DNA from: Salminus brasiliensis
Taxonomy: Eukaryota > Chordata > Actinopteri > Characiformes > Bryconidae
Length of the DNA stretch: 64,000 nucleotides
Reading direction: 5' to 3'
Assembly (NCBI RefSeq): GCF_030463535.1
Contig: NC_132901.1
Coordinates: 2,382,216-2,446,215 of the forward strand
A program made the position numbers and the translations under genes. Each line of letters opens with the position of its first letter. Within the stretch, counting starts at the first letter, position 1. Shown here piece by piece: positions 42,213-53,454 of the stretch. Under the pieces are notes generated by a model that worked only from the letters and a program-made list of their open reading frames with translations, was not told the DNA's origin and searched no databases.

Positions 42213-43453
42213 GATATATATATATATTAGGCAAATGAGTATTTTGATCACATCATCCTTTTTATACATGTTGTCATACTCCAAGCTCTATAGGCTTGAA
42301 AGCCAACTACCAATCAAGTAAATCAGGTGATGTGCGTCTCTGTAATGAGAAGGGGTGTGGTCTAATGACATCAACACCCTATAGAAGGTGTGCTTAATTA
42401 TTAGGCAACTTCCTTTTCTTTTGGCAAAATGGGTCAGAAGAGAGATTTGACGGACTCTGAAAAGTCAAAAAATGTGAGATGTCTTGCAGAGGGATGCAGC
42501 AGTCTTGAGATTGACAAACTTTTGAAGCGTGATCACCGAACAATCAAGCGTTTCATGGCAAATAGCCAACAGGGTCGCAAGAAACGTGTTAGGGGGGGAA
42601 AAAAGGTGCAAAATAACTGCCCATGAATTGAGGAAAATCAAGCGTGAAGCTGCCAAGATGCCATTTGCCACCAGCTGCAACGTTACTGGAGTATCAAAAA
42701 GCACAAGGTGTGCGATACTGAAGCTCAACTCCCAGACCTACTGCCAGTTTCTGGAAGACACCTTCTTCAAGCAGTGGTACAGAAAGAAGTCGGTATCGTT
42801 CAAGAAGAACATGATTTTCATGCAGGACAATGCTCCATCACATGCATCCAAATACTCCACAGCGTGGCTGGCCAGTAAGGGTCTAAAAGAAGAACAAATG
42901 ATGACATGGCCCCCTTGTTCACCTGACCTGAACCCCATAGAGAACCTGTGGTCCCTCATGAAATGTGAGATCTACAGGGAGGGAAAACAGTACACCTCTC
43001 TGAACAGTGTCTGGGAGGCTGTGGGGTCTGCTGCATGCAATGCTGATCGTAAACAGATCAAGCAACTGACAGAATCTCTGGATGGAAGGCTTTTGAGTGT
43101 CATGGTAAAGAAAGGTGACTATATTGGTCACTGATTTGTTTGTGGTTTTGTTTTTGAATGTCAGAAATGTTTATTTCAAAATTTTGTGTTATATTGGTTT
43201 ACCTGGTGAAGATAAACAGGTGAGATGGGTATATATTTGTTTCTATTAAGTTGCCTAATAATTCTGCACAGTAATAGTTACCTGCACAAACAGATATCCT
43301 CCTAAGATAGCCAAATCTAAAATAAACCCACTCCAACTTCCAAAAATATTAAGCTTTGATATTTATGAGTCTTTTGGGTTGATTGAGAACATAGTTGTTG
43401 TTTAATAATAAAAAGAATCCTCTCAAATACAACTTGCCTAATAATTTTGCACA

Positions 43454-43459
<6 letters not shown>
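42213..43459 (+). mobile_element. Defective DD37E Tc1/mariner element
   Basis: Inverted ends attaggcaaatgag on the left, near 42228, and gcctaataattttgcacaca on the right, near 43454. An inner repeat ttaattattaggcaacttcc lies at 42390 against gttgcctaataattctgcac near 43250. Both outer ends run into (TA)n tracts, which blur the exact boundaries. The coding region is broken, so the copy is non-autonomous. Confidence 0.85.
42429..43134 (+). pseudogene. DD37E transposase, frameshifted and deleted
   Basis: Starts MGQKRDLTDSEKS with a helix-turn-helix region. A frameshift near 42595-42605 (run of G and A) moves the frame. After STRCAILKLNS the first catalytic Asp region is deleted (near 42720). 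The end is intact, with the second Asp in FMQDNAPSHAS and Glu in [11 protein letters not shown]. 37 residues lie between them, so the class is DD37E rather than the DD34E of the other Tc1 elements here. Confidence 0.88.

Positions 43460-43518
<59 letters not shown>
43460..43518. repeat. (TA)n microsatellite
   Basis: About 29 TA units directly downstream (on the minus strand) of the second helical-protein gene, whose stop codon is six bases away. Confidence 0.97.
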
Positions 43519-43520
<2 letters not shown>

Positions 43521-43523
43521 CAT

Positions 43524-44528
43524 TCAGCTGTTTTTCATACTGAACTCTTGGTGCTGTTGTGTGAGCTCCTTTATGTTCTTCTTGAGGTCAGAGAAATACC
43601 CCTCCAGCTGTTGGACCTGCTCCCAGGTGTTAAACATATAATTCACATAAGCATCTAATGAATATTCACAGTGTTTATTTGCATACTCCTCGTTTGAAAA
43701 AACGCCGTCTGCTTCGGCTCTCCGGCTGAGTTCCTCATCAATGATTACACATCTATGATAGCATGTGTACTTCACACAGCCCAATCCTCTTTTGTAAAGT
43801 ATGATGGTAGAACCTTTGTAGGTCTTGTACTTCTTCCACAGCTCCTGTAAGTCCTGACGATAAAGGTCGACCACGGTGCTAATGGAGGCCACTTGGTTTT
43901 CCCCGCTCTTACGGCTGATTTGCGCCTCCAGTCGGGCCGCATGGATGAGCATCTGCGAATGGAAGGCGGCGCCGTTCGCCCACTGCTTCATGGCGCGGGA
44001 GCTCATTTGCTTATCATGCAGCATGGAGTTCCTCAGCCGGGTCAGCTGGTCGCTCAGCGTCTTCTCCAGGCGTTCAATCTCTTGCAGAGCCTTGGACGGT
44101 TCCCTCACGTGCATGCTGAGGCGCTTCATGCACTCGTCCATGGAGTCCCTCACGCTGGAAGCCTTTTCCTCGGCGAACACACGGCGCAGCATGTTCAGGG
44201 TGCTGCCGTCGCTTTGCCCGGCCACAGATCTGATCGCAAGGTCCAGGATGAAGGAGATGATCAAGGCACCTAATCCCACCGCGTTGGGTACGCCCTTCAA
44301 AGAAGCTAAAGAGGAGCCTAGATCTTGCACGTAGCCCGGAGCTTGGCCAAGCAGGTCGCTCTGCAGCTGAAAGGTGTAGTCTTTTAGGACAGCTGCTGAA
44401 TCCAGTCCGGAGTACTTCAGCAGGGATTCGTCGATGCCTACATCGGGTATTAGGCCAGAAGTCTGAGCTAAAGTGTACAGCTGAGAGACGAAGAGATCTT
44501 CATCTTCCTTGGTATATGTTGCACCCAT
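43524..44528 (-). CDS. Helical protein of unknown function, paralogue 2
   Basis: 334 codons from the ATG at 44526-44528 in the same perfect Kozak context, starting MGATYT. It is nearly identical to paralogue 1 over about residues 1-200, including the hydrophobic segment, and diverges clearly from about residue 200 on. It has three extra residues (SRKSGE region). In the segment around 240-285 one protein reads YRKQVGCVRFLQFRC and the other YKRGLGCVKYTCYHRC. The C-terminal helix is conserved again (YFSDLKKNIKELTQQHQEF). Divergence concentrated in one internal segment between conserved ends could mean selection for a variable binding region or gene conversion of the rest. No intron. Function unknown. 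Confidence 0.82.
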   Translation of the reverse strand: MGATYTKEDEDLFVSQLYTLAQTSGLIPDVGIDESLLKYSGLDSAAVLKDYTFQLQSDLLGQAPGYVQDLGSSLASLKGVPNAVGLGALIISFILDLAIRSVAGQSDGSTLNMLRRVFAEEKASSVRDSMDECMKRLSMHVREPSKALQEIERLEKTLSDQLTRLRNSMLHDKQMSSRAMKQWANGAAFHSQMLIHAARLEAQISRKSGENQVASISTVVDLYRQDLQELWKKYKTYKGSTIILYKRGLGCVKYTCYHRCVIIDEELSRRAEADGVFSNEEYANKHCEYSLDAYVNYMFNTWEQVQQLEGYFSDLKKNIKELTQQHQEFSMKNS

Positions 44529-44750
44529 GGTGAAGACAAAGAGCAAAGAGAGCTCAGCTTTGGATGCTGGCAAGGCTCAACCGACACAGCTCAAATGAAT
44601 CACTGACTGTTCAGATGGCCCCTCCTCCAGCCATCTCTCTGAGCAACGATTGGTAGATCTGCTGGAATGGAGGTTATAAGCACGCCTTCATTCAGCTTCC
44701 AACCAATTATCTGTTCTTACATAACAGAGCGCATCTATGTCTAAGCCCAC
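44529..44750 (-). promoter_or_regulatory. Upstream region shared by the tandem pair (2)
   Basis: Matches 40202-40425. A TATA-like TTATAA on the minus strand lies about 145 bp upstream of the ATG. Homology fades near 44745, marking the end of the tandem duplication. Confidence 0.55.
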
Positions 44751-45062
44751 CCAGCATGCTCTTCCACGCAGTGTTCATCTGTTTGCTGTTGCAAAATCCA
44801 TGATTTTGTCCCTGACCACAGACTAAAAGCCTGACCGCTTGTTAAAAAGAAGCTCTGCACATCAAGAAGTCACTTTTAAAAATAAAAAGGGGTGACTCTT
44901 CGAGCTATAACAGAATTCATATGGTCAAAAATGTCATAATTTTATATATACTGTGATTAAATGTACAGTACGTATACTGTGAAAACACCTCTGACCACAA
45001 GACCCTACAGCAAATAGGTGAAGATAGCTGAGATCACCGGACATTTAGACCACACACTCGTT

Positions 45063-45237
45063 CCTTGTGTGTTGAGGAGCCTGATGGCCTAGGGGTAGAA
45101 ACTGTTGCAGAGCCTGGCAGCAATGGTCTCTTTTCACTGCTGCCTTCTGGCGGAAGGTACCAGAGCATCCGAGCCATTGCTGCCAGGCTCTGCAACAGTT
45201 TCTACCCCTAGGCCATCAGGCTCCTCAACACACAAGG
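45063..45237. repeat. Perfect palindrome, 64-bp arms
   Basis: The left arm 45063-45126 and right arm 45174-45237 are exact inverse copies around a 47-bp loop. The arm begins ccttgtgtgttgaggagcct. The right arm and loop resemble the end of a retrotransposon-type coding sequence (arginine-rich frame ahead of the arm). The perfect arm match points to a very recent origin or to correction between arms. Confidence 0.97.
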
Positions 45238-45364
45238 ACCCCCTCAAACACACACACTTATCTCACACTTACCCAAACCAAAATCTGGACGTCTCTATTG
45301 ACTCTATCTGTGTGCGTGATTGAAGTATTTTATTTACATCAGAAGATCAGTGAAAGGAGACAGA

Positions 45365-45800
45365 TCTGATGGACAGATCTAGAATGAAGGAGATCATTAG
45401 TGCACCTCTCCAGAACACCTTTCCAACTGTTAAGCACTGGAGTGGATCGGCCGTGCTTTGGGTTTGTGTTGCAGCCAGTGGTACAGGGAACACTTCAATG
45501 GAAGAAGGAAGGATGGATTCAATTGAATACCAGCAAATTCTGGAAGCAAACATCAAAGATCTCAACATCTGTAAATGAGCCGCTACTTCAGGATAATTCA
45601 TGCTCCTAAAGACATCTCAAACTCTTCCACAATGGACTCCGTCAAAAGGCGCCATGTCCCTCACAGTCCCCCGAACTAAACATCTCTGGAAATTTGTGGA
45701 CTAGAAGCCTCCTGCCACTGTGTATTCCCCTGCTGTTTACCAAGTTCACCCGAGGTTGACCGTTGACAAAAACACTGGTCATGTAAACAGGCTGAGGGCG
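45365..45800 (+). pseudogene. Tc1-like transposase remnant
   Basis: 45420-45580 keeps the pattern of the middle of the gene (tgttaagcactggagtggat for the glycine box; gaagaaggaaggatggattc after it). The region around 45670 resembles SPELNISG (a decayed SPDLNPIE). Many stops. Confidence 0.7.
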
Positions 45801-46129
45801 CTTGTGAAATATTAACCGTGGACGTGCGTTAGATGTTTACTTTGGAGTCCGTGGGTTCACTCTGGGAACAGGGGAAAGGTACTGCAGGGGTGTTGGTACT
45901 AAAATTTGAGATGAGGCTTTGCATATAAACACAATATTAAAATGAAAGAAGAACCCAGCTGCTTAGAAAACACTGTGATTTTATTCCCCTGCACACACAC
46001 TGCACATTACCACACAGATTCCAGAACAGAAAATACACATTTAACACATAAAGAGAGCCAATATGTACAGAATGCAGGTTTACTAGAGCGACGAGGAGGC
46101 ACTAGTGACCCTCACAGGGTGAGGTACTG

Positions 46130-46640
46130 TTTCTCAATTTTTGATTATAACCTACAGAGCATGATCAAACCTGGACTGGAACCGTATCGTCTTTAGCGAC
46201 GAATCCAGGTTCTATTGGGGAGTATGGGCCCAGATAACCCCATGCCCATGTGGGGCCTGTATGGGTAGCCCAACCGGGAATTAGAGAATCCCGACTGCGG
46301 GTGGGACGATCTGGGTAGCCTGGGTCACCCCTAGCAGTGATACGAGTGACACCAGCACTAGCTCAGCGATATGTGCAGGACGTCCTCAGGAATGTCTCTC
46401 CGCCAGACTGCAACATTTCCTTGGCCTGCCTTGACTCCAGATTCATCGCCGATCCAGCTTCTATGGGACCAGCTGGGACGCCGGCTTCGGCAACCTACGG
46501 AGTGTGCAGGATCTACAGGCCTAGCTGCAACATCTGAGAGCTAAAGTACCGCAGGACGCCATAGGGAACCTCCATGTGCGCCTGACCGTAGCTTATCTTG
46601 TATACAGGCTGGTGCGCTATTGACCTCTAAGTGTGTTGTA
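46130..46640 (+). pseudogene. Transposase remnant of a second Tc1-like family
   Basis: accgtatcgtctttagcgac at 46171-46190 translates to a RIVFSDESRF-type first catalytic motif. 46460-46500 encodes WDQLGRRLR, as in the C-terminal part of fish Tc1-like transposases. The middle is shortened and a MITE scrap (46235-46290) interrupts it. Confidence 0.65.
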
Positions 46641-47640
46641 GGTCTGAAGATGGTGTCAGATGGGTCAACCACTGTGCTTTTCCCAGTTGTTCCTTGATTA
46701 AACCAGCAAGGCCGGACCTCAGCTTGGCAGCAGGGAGACTTGGATAGTAGTTAATCAGATATCTACCACGAAAAGCACTCGACAGAGCAGCACAACTCAA
46801 AGCTCACAACTGAAATCACAAATAATTACAATTTTTACTTCAATAAAAAAAGACGACGTCCCCCTCCTCCTTCCAGAAACCAGGAATCTCCTCATACTGC
46901 TTCATCTGAGACACTTGGTTAGCCTCATTCATAACTATGATTCCCACAATAAAGAGGCTATGCACTGACGTCACATTGGGACGCTGGGACACGCCCCCTT
47001 GGTTCGGAACGAGCAGCCAACCACGGCTGCAGCATTTATTAGGGGAAACGGCCCAACTGGGAACGAAACCGATTAGCGATTATCTGCTCAAGCTAAAGGC
47101 AGCCAGACTCTATAGCGATCCGTCCACAGTACCGTAGGACCAACCAACGGTCCATGGACATTGATGTGCAGCCAGGATCAGGACCAGGTCTAACAGCTAC
47201 CTGAGGCTCAGATCAGACCCGTTTAGAGGATCACGCCGGAGAGTCGAGGGAATGGTCTTCTCCACTGTTCTCCGGCTCGTTTAGTAGACTGGCTCATCCA
47301 GGTTTGCTAGCTTGAACTTAGCATGTCGCTAAACTCGCAGCTACAGCGGGCTAGGGTTTTTTCCCCAGCTGTTTTTTAGAGCTCCCTCGTGTTTTGGCAC
47401 CTGGATTTCTTTGGGCATTCTGTAGAAGAAGGGCTCCGACTTCCTGCTGAATCTGTTGGTACTCAGTGGGCGTGGCCGCAGTGACTCCCGCCCCACCCCT
47501 GACGTCACGTGCCACCCCCTATAACCTAAAGAGTTGATGAACGGGCCCCTGCTGAACCCTCGTTCCTCCATGCCTCCAAAGCTCAGATGTTGCTGGTTCC
47601 TGCTGCTAGGTGGTTGCTGTGCAATACCAGAGGGTTGCAA
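46641..47640. other. Spacer without a recognised gene
   Basis: No domain or repeat I can name. Several 60-100 codon frames exist on both strands, none with recognisable features. Confidence 0.4.
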
Positions 47641-48590
47641 TGGTGTTGCTAGGTAGTGAGCAGGTGTTTATGTGGTATACTGTAGGTGGATGATGTTGGT
47701 GGATGGGTGTCGCTAGGTGGTTGCTAGGCATGTCCAATGGTATCCTAGGTGAGTGCTAGGGTGTTTCCAGCTAGTTTGTTAAGAGGTGTTTTTGCAATGT
47801 GGTTGCTAGGCGGTCGATATGCTATCCCAATGGTCGCTATGGTGGTGCTAGATAATCGCTATATGGTATCCCAGGTGGCTGCTATGGTGTTACTAAATGA
47901 TTTCTATATCTGCTACATGGCTGCTATGGAGGAACGACGGAGTTGCTAGATGGTTGCTCCAGTATACCGGGTGGTTGCTATGGCGGTGCCTTATGGTTGC
48001 AGTGGTAACCCAGCTAACTTCTATGGAGTTACTGGGTTGTTATGGTATACAAGGTGGTTGCTATGGTGTTGCTAGGTGGTTGCAAGTGTGTTGCTTAGTG
48101 GCTGTTTCTGGGTAGTTGCTGTGGTGTTCCTTTGCAGTTGCTATGGTATCTTAGGTGATTGCTATGGTGTTGCAAGGTGGTTGAACTGAATTGCTTAGTG
48201 GCTGCAAGGATGTTGTTTAGCGGCTGTTTCTATATAGTTGCTAGCTGGTTGCTGTAGCATTCTTAGGTGGTTGCTATGGTATCCCAGGTGATTGAACTGA
48301 ATTGCTTAGTGGATGCCAGGGTGTTGCTTAGTGGCTGTTTCTACATAGTCGCTAGCTGATGGCTGTGGTGTTCCTAGGTGGTTACTACGGTATCCCAGGT
48401 GATTGGTATGGTGTTGCAAGGTGGTTGAACTGAATTGCTTAGTGGATGCAAGGATGTTGCTTAGCGGCTGTTTCTAGGTAGTTGCTAGCTGGTTGCTGTA
48501 GCATTCCTAGGTGGTTGCTTTGGTATCCCAGGTGATTGCTATGATGTTGCCAGGTGGTTGAAACTGACTTGTTGGTGGTTGCTATTTATT
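47640..48590. repeat. GTTGCTATGG/TTGCTAGGTGG minisatellite
   Basis: Degenerate 19-23-bp units such as ggttgctatggtgttgctag, with a higher-order period of about 170-190 bp on the right (ttgaactgaattgcttagtg at 48182, 48292 and 48425). Related arrays lie in acsl1 introns at 51425-52480 and 53096-53385. Confidence 0.92.
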
Positions 48591-48666
48591 ATTATCTTAT
48601 GGGTGTGTAACGATTCGTTCAGTTCAGGATTTTGATTCAATTTGATTCGATTTGATTTGATTCCCG

Positions 48667-48699
48667 AATAAAGTGAGGATACGATATCCTCACTTTATT
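48667..48699. repeat. Perfect 15-bp-arm hairpin
   Basis: aataaagtgaggata, a 3-base loop, then the exact inverse. It lies in AT-rich spacer 560 bp past the acsl1 stop codon and could pair in either strand's RNA. On the minus strand it contains AATAAA, a possible poly(A) signal for acsl1. Confidence 0.85.
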
Positions 48700-49258
48700 T
48701 TGAGCTATTTTTTTATTTATTTAATTTTATCATTAGAATAATATTAAAGCTATTAATTAAGGCTAGAGCCGGGAGAGGGGAGGAGTGTAATGCATGTCAT
48801 GGCCCTGCTGTTGTCCTTGTAACTGCAATAGGTGTTATAATAGTGTCTGCTCTGATCTATTGTTACACCCCTATTATTAATTCAATATCATTAATACCAA
48901 TTAAATTTGAGTAATTATTAAGATTCAAATTAAATTAAATTAAATTAAATGTAATTAAATTAAGGTTCCTCATATTAAAATTAGTGGTACTGAGAGACAA
49001 GGCATTTACTGGCCTTAAGGCATCAGGTCAGACAGTGCTCCCAGAAACGATGGGAGAGTGGCGCCACCTTGTGGAGATCCTAATAATTGCACTTCAATAC
49101 TGGGAGGCTTCAGCACCCGTGTGGCGAGCGATGAAGGTCCTGTGATTAAGGGTCTGTTTTAGAGGGGGCAATGAAGCCATCACAGATAAACATCTCTCTC
49201 TTTCTCTCTCTCGTCAGTCTGTCCCCCCCACACACACACACTATCTCTCTGGCTGTGT

Positions 49259-50055
49259 TCACATCCTGATCCTGGCGTAGAGCTGGTCGATGTGCTCCCT
49301 GAAGTAGTTCCTCAGCTCCGTTCTCTTAGCCTTCAGGGTGGGCGTTAAAAGTCCGTTCTGGACCGAGAACATCTCAGGGTGCAGGGCGATGTCTCTGACC
49401 TGGGGACACACACACATAAACTGCTTTAGCCTGGCTGGTCCTGTCCTGTTTTATCTCGCAGGCCTCCTCCTCCTTCCCATTGGCCTCTTGTCCCCCGAGA
49501 CAAGTGAGGGGAGGTCTGTCTGTCCATAGAGCTAGATGATCTGCTGACCTGCTCAAAGGACTTCAGGCCGGACTCCTTCCCTAGCCGCACGATGTCCTCC
49601 AAAATGGCGTTTTTCAGCTCCTGTTCCAACAAAAATAAATGCGCCCATGAATACATGTATACACTATATGGACAAAAGTATTGGGACACCTGTTCGCTCA
49701 TTGTATATTCTAAAATCAAGGGTATTAAAAAGAGCTGATCCTGCTTTTCTTAGAGCAAATGTCCTTACAGCCCAGGGAAGAAGTTAGGCTTTCTACTAGA
49801 TTTTGGAGCAGAGCATTGCTGTGAGGATTTGATTGCATTAGTCACTTCCACTGTCATGAGGCAACTCATCTGGCTTATCGGTCTTATTCTATTGGCAGTA
49901 TTTCTCTACAGGCACTGGACGAGCTGTGTCAGCAATGGATGCACCTTATAGTAGCTGGACGCATTCATTAGAAGGGGTGTCCACAAATATTTGGACACCT
50001 ATACATTGCCATATATGGGAATTCTGAAACATTCAGTACTTTACACTTGCTTAGC

Positions 50056-50097
<42 letters not shown>

Positions 50098-52895
50098 TGT
50101 TACCTTGCTCTTGCACAGATCTGTGTAGGAGCCCTCAAGCCCTCTTTTCTTGGCCCAGCCTGGAAGGAAGTCGGGATCTGGCACCACAATCCCCACTAAA
50201 CACGCCTACAAGCAAGAAGAGGATGGGTTAGCCTCAACACACACACTGTATAAACTGGCCAAGGTCCACTTCGTGCCTCCAAAACGGCTCTGACCAGTCA
50301 AGGCATGGACTCCACGAGTCCTCGGAATCCGGAACACCAAGACTAGCGTTAGCAGCAGATCCTTTAACATGAGGTCCTGTAAGTTGTGAGGTTGCTGCGC
50401 CCTCGAGCCTGTCCCCGGTCACCAAGGAACATACCCAGGAACCCCCCACAAGACCCGACGGCTGATGTTTTGGAGGTGCCACAGTTGGGTTCTTGTCCGA
50501 GTGTCTCAGGTTCTTACGCTCGGCCACTTTTCCCTGCTTCCACACCTTCACAAGGATCGAACCCACCCACACGCCCTCTTTCTCACCTGTAGACTGTCTC
50601 CATGGACGAAGATCTGGGCCACGGGATCGCTCTGGATGTAGACGTTCTCGATCTTCTCTGGGGCGATGTACTCTCCCTGAGCAAGCTTAAAAATGTGCTT
50701 CTTCCTGTCGATGATCTTCAGGGTGCCGTTCTGAAAGACAGGGAGGTCAGACTTATCAACGCCACGTAATACTGGACAATGGGTTAGCTGGGTTCTTTAC
50801 CCAGCTAAAGGTTCCTCACGCTCTCAGAGCCTTCATCTTACCGGAAGCCACTTGCCGATGTCTCCCGTGTGCAGCCATCCGTCCTTATCGATGGCCTCCG
50901 CCGTCTTCTCTGGATCCTTCAGGTAGCCCTGGAACACGTTTGGTCCTTTCACACACACCTAAAGAAGACACACACCAACCGCAGTGTGTCAGGTAGCCCT
51001 ACCAGGACATGGGTGGAAGGTGGGCTAGGTGGCTTCCAGATGGGCCCCATTGTTACAGGCCACCCTAATCTCACATGGGTTCCATCTCCATACCCAGGTC
51101 TTGTACAAAGCTTATCCCCCCATATCTAGTCCTGACTCTCAGCGGTGACTGACCTCTCCCTCTCCGTTTGCTGCACGGTAGTTCATCTCAGCCACGTCCA
51201 TCACCTTGACGTAGTTACATGGCAAAGGAGCTCCTACGTGACCTAAACACAAGAACATGTGTGAATGAGCTGCCAATGTACTACGTTACACTAACGGCCA
51301 TTTGAAAAGGTGTGTGTCACCTGCTGTCCAGTCTCCTGGCATGGACATGGAACATCCGGCCGTGCATTCTGTCTGACCATAGCCTTCATAAAACTGTTAA
51401 ACACAAAACACACGCATGTCATTACCGTCCTTGTTTGCAATGGTGTTGCTAAGTAGTTGCTAGGTGGTTGCTATGATATCTCAGGTGGTTGCTATGGTGT
51501 TGCTAGGTGGTTGCTATGGTGTTGCTAGGTGGTGGCTATGGTTGCTCTGGAGGTTTCTCGTGTTTGCTAAGTTATTGCTATGGTACCTCTGGTGGTTGAT
51601 GTGGTGTGGCTCCCACTGCCAGGCAGTAGCTAAACTCATGGTGATGCTAAGTAGATGCTAGGTGGTTGCTATAGTGTTGCTAGGTGGATGCTATGATCTC
51701 TCAGGTGGTTGGTTTCAATGGTGTTGCTAGGTGGTTGCTATGCTGTTTCTAGTTGGTGGCTATGGTTGCTCTGGACGTTGATGTGGTGTGGCTCCCACTG
51801 CCAGGCAGTTGCTAAACTCTGCTAAGCTCTGTGTTTGCTATGGTGTTGCTAAGTAGCTGCTAGGTGGTTGTTGTGGTATCCCAGGTGGTTGTAATGATGT
51901 TGTTAAGCAGCTGTTGTGGTATGCTGTGTGGTGGTTGCAATGACGTTGCTAAGTGGTTGCTATGGCATCTCAGGTGGTTTCTATGGTTCTCTATGCTTGC
52001 TATATCTTAGGTGTTTCTAAGTGGTTACTATGAAGTGGTTTGCTATGATGTTGCTACATGGCTTCTATGATGTTGCTACGTGGCTGCTATGATATCCCAG
52101 GTGGCTGCTGCAGTGTTTCTAAGTTGCTGGTAGGTTGCAAGGTAGTTGCTGTGATGTTGCTATGAAATCTCAGGCGGTTGCTGGGTGGTTGCAATAGTAC
52201 TGCTAATTGGTTGCTATGGTAGCCATAGTGGTTTCTGTGGTGTTCTTAAGTGGTTGCTATGGTATCCCAGGTGGTTGCAATAGTATTGCTAGTTGGTTGC
52301 TTTGGTATCTCAGGTGGTTGCTATGGTGTTACTAAGTGCTTGCTAGATGGGTGATACAGTGTTGCAATGTGATTGCTGTGGTACTTTATAGTGTTGTTTA
52401 GTGATTGCTAAGCAGTTTCTATGGTATCCCAGATTGTTGCTATGGTGTCTCAAGTGGTTGCTGCGGTACCCCATGTGGTTGGTTGGATGTCACTAGTGTA
52501 TTTGAATCACTGTGAGGTTTGAATGGTGGCAAAACATTTGTGGCCCAGTCAGTCTGATGATGCGGGAAAAAATGCGCAAACTGTGCGTCTGATCAAAAAG
52601 TCGTACACAAGCCGGAATCAGACCCAACCATCTGGAGCTGGAGTAAAATAAATCGGAATAAAATCCAGAAAATATATCTCAACCTGGCAACCCAGAGCAG
52701 CCCGCAGGAATGTAAGGACCGTGGGGGAAACCGGTGCAGCTCCAGTGATCATCAGCCTGACGCATCCACCCAGGCTGGCCTGCAGGGGGAGACACAAACA
52801 CAGGGCAGAAATGTGTTTTTAAAAAATGGACAATTAAAAAACCCCTGGAACCCCTGGAACCCCGACTCATTTCACTTTCTACAGTCTTCAGGGTT

Positions 52896-52933
<38 letters not shown>

Positions 52934-53422
52934 GAGTTGTTACCTGGACCTTGCTGAAGATCAGTTTGTCCCACATGCTGTCCTTCCTCACAACTCCACT
53001 GCGGAGCTCCGACTCTTTCCTCCTGGTGGCGAAGTCCAGCAGCCAGCGCTTCAGCGGTGTGTTAGCCTGCCCGAAGATCTGACAGCAAATGTGTGTGTGA
53101 GCTGGTTGCTATGCTATCACAGGTGGTCGCCATATCTCAAGTGGTTGCTATAGTGTTTCAAAATGGTTGCTATGGTGCTGCTAGTAGGTTGCTAGGGTAT
53201 CCCTGGAGGTTTCTCTGGTGTTTGATAAGTGACCGCTGTGGTGTGGCTCCCATGATTGCCAGGCAGTTGCTCTGTGTTTGCTATGGTGTTGCTATGTAGT
53301 TGCTAGGTGGTTGTTATGGTATCCCAGGTGATTGCAATGGTGTAGCTAGGTGGTTGCTATGGTATCTCAGGTGTTGCGTGAGGAGATATGTATAGGACAG
53401 CCACACAGGTTTAGTGTGAGTG

Positions 53423-53454
<32 letters not shown>

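Noticed and set aside
43395-43658. Tyr/Ile-repeat ORFs around 43317-43658
   Set aside because: Translation of the (TA)n tract plus antisense of the helical-protein gene.
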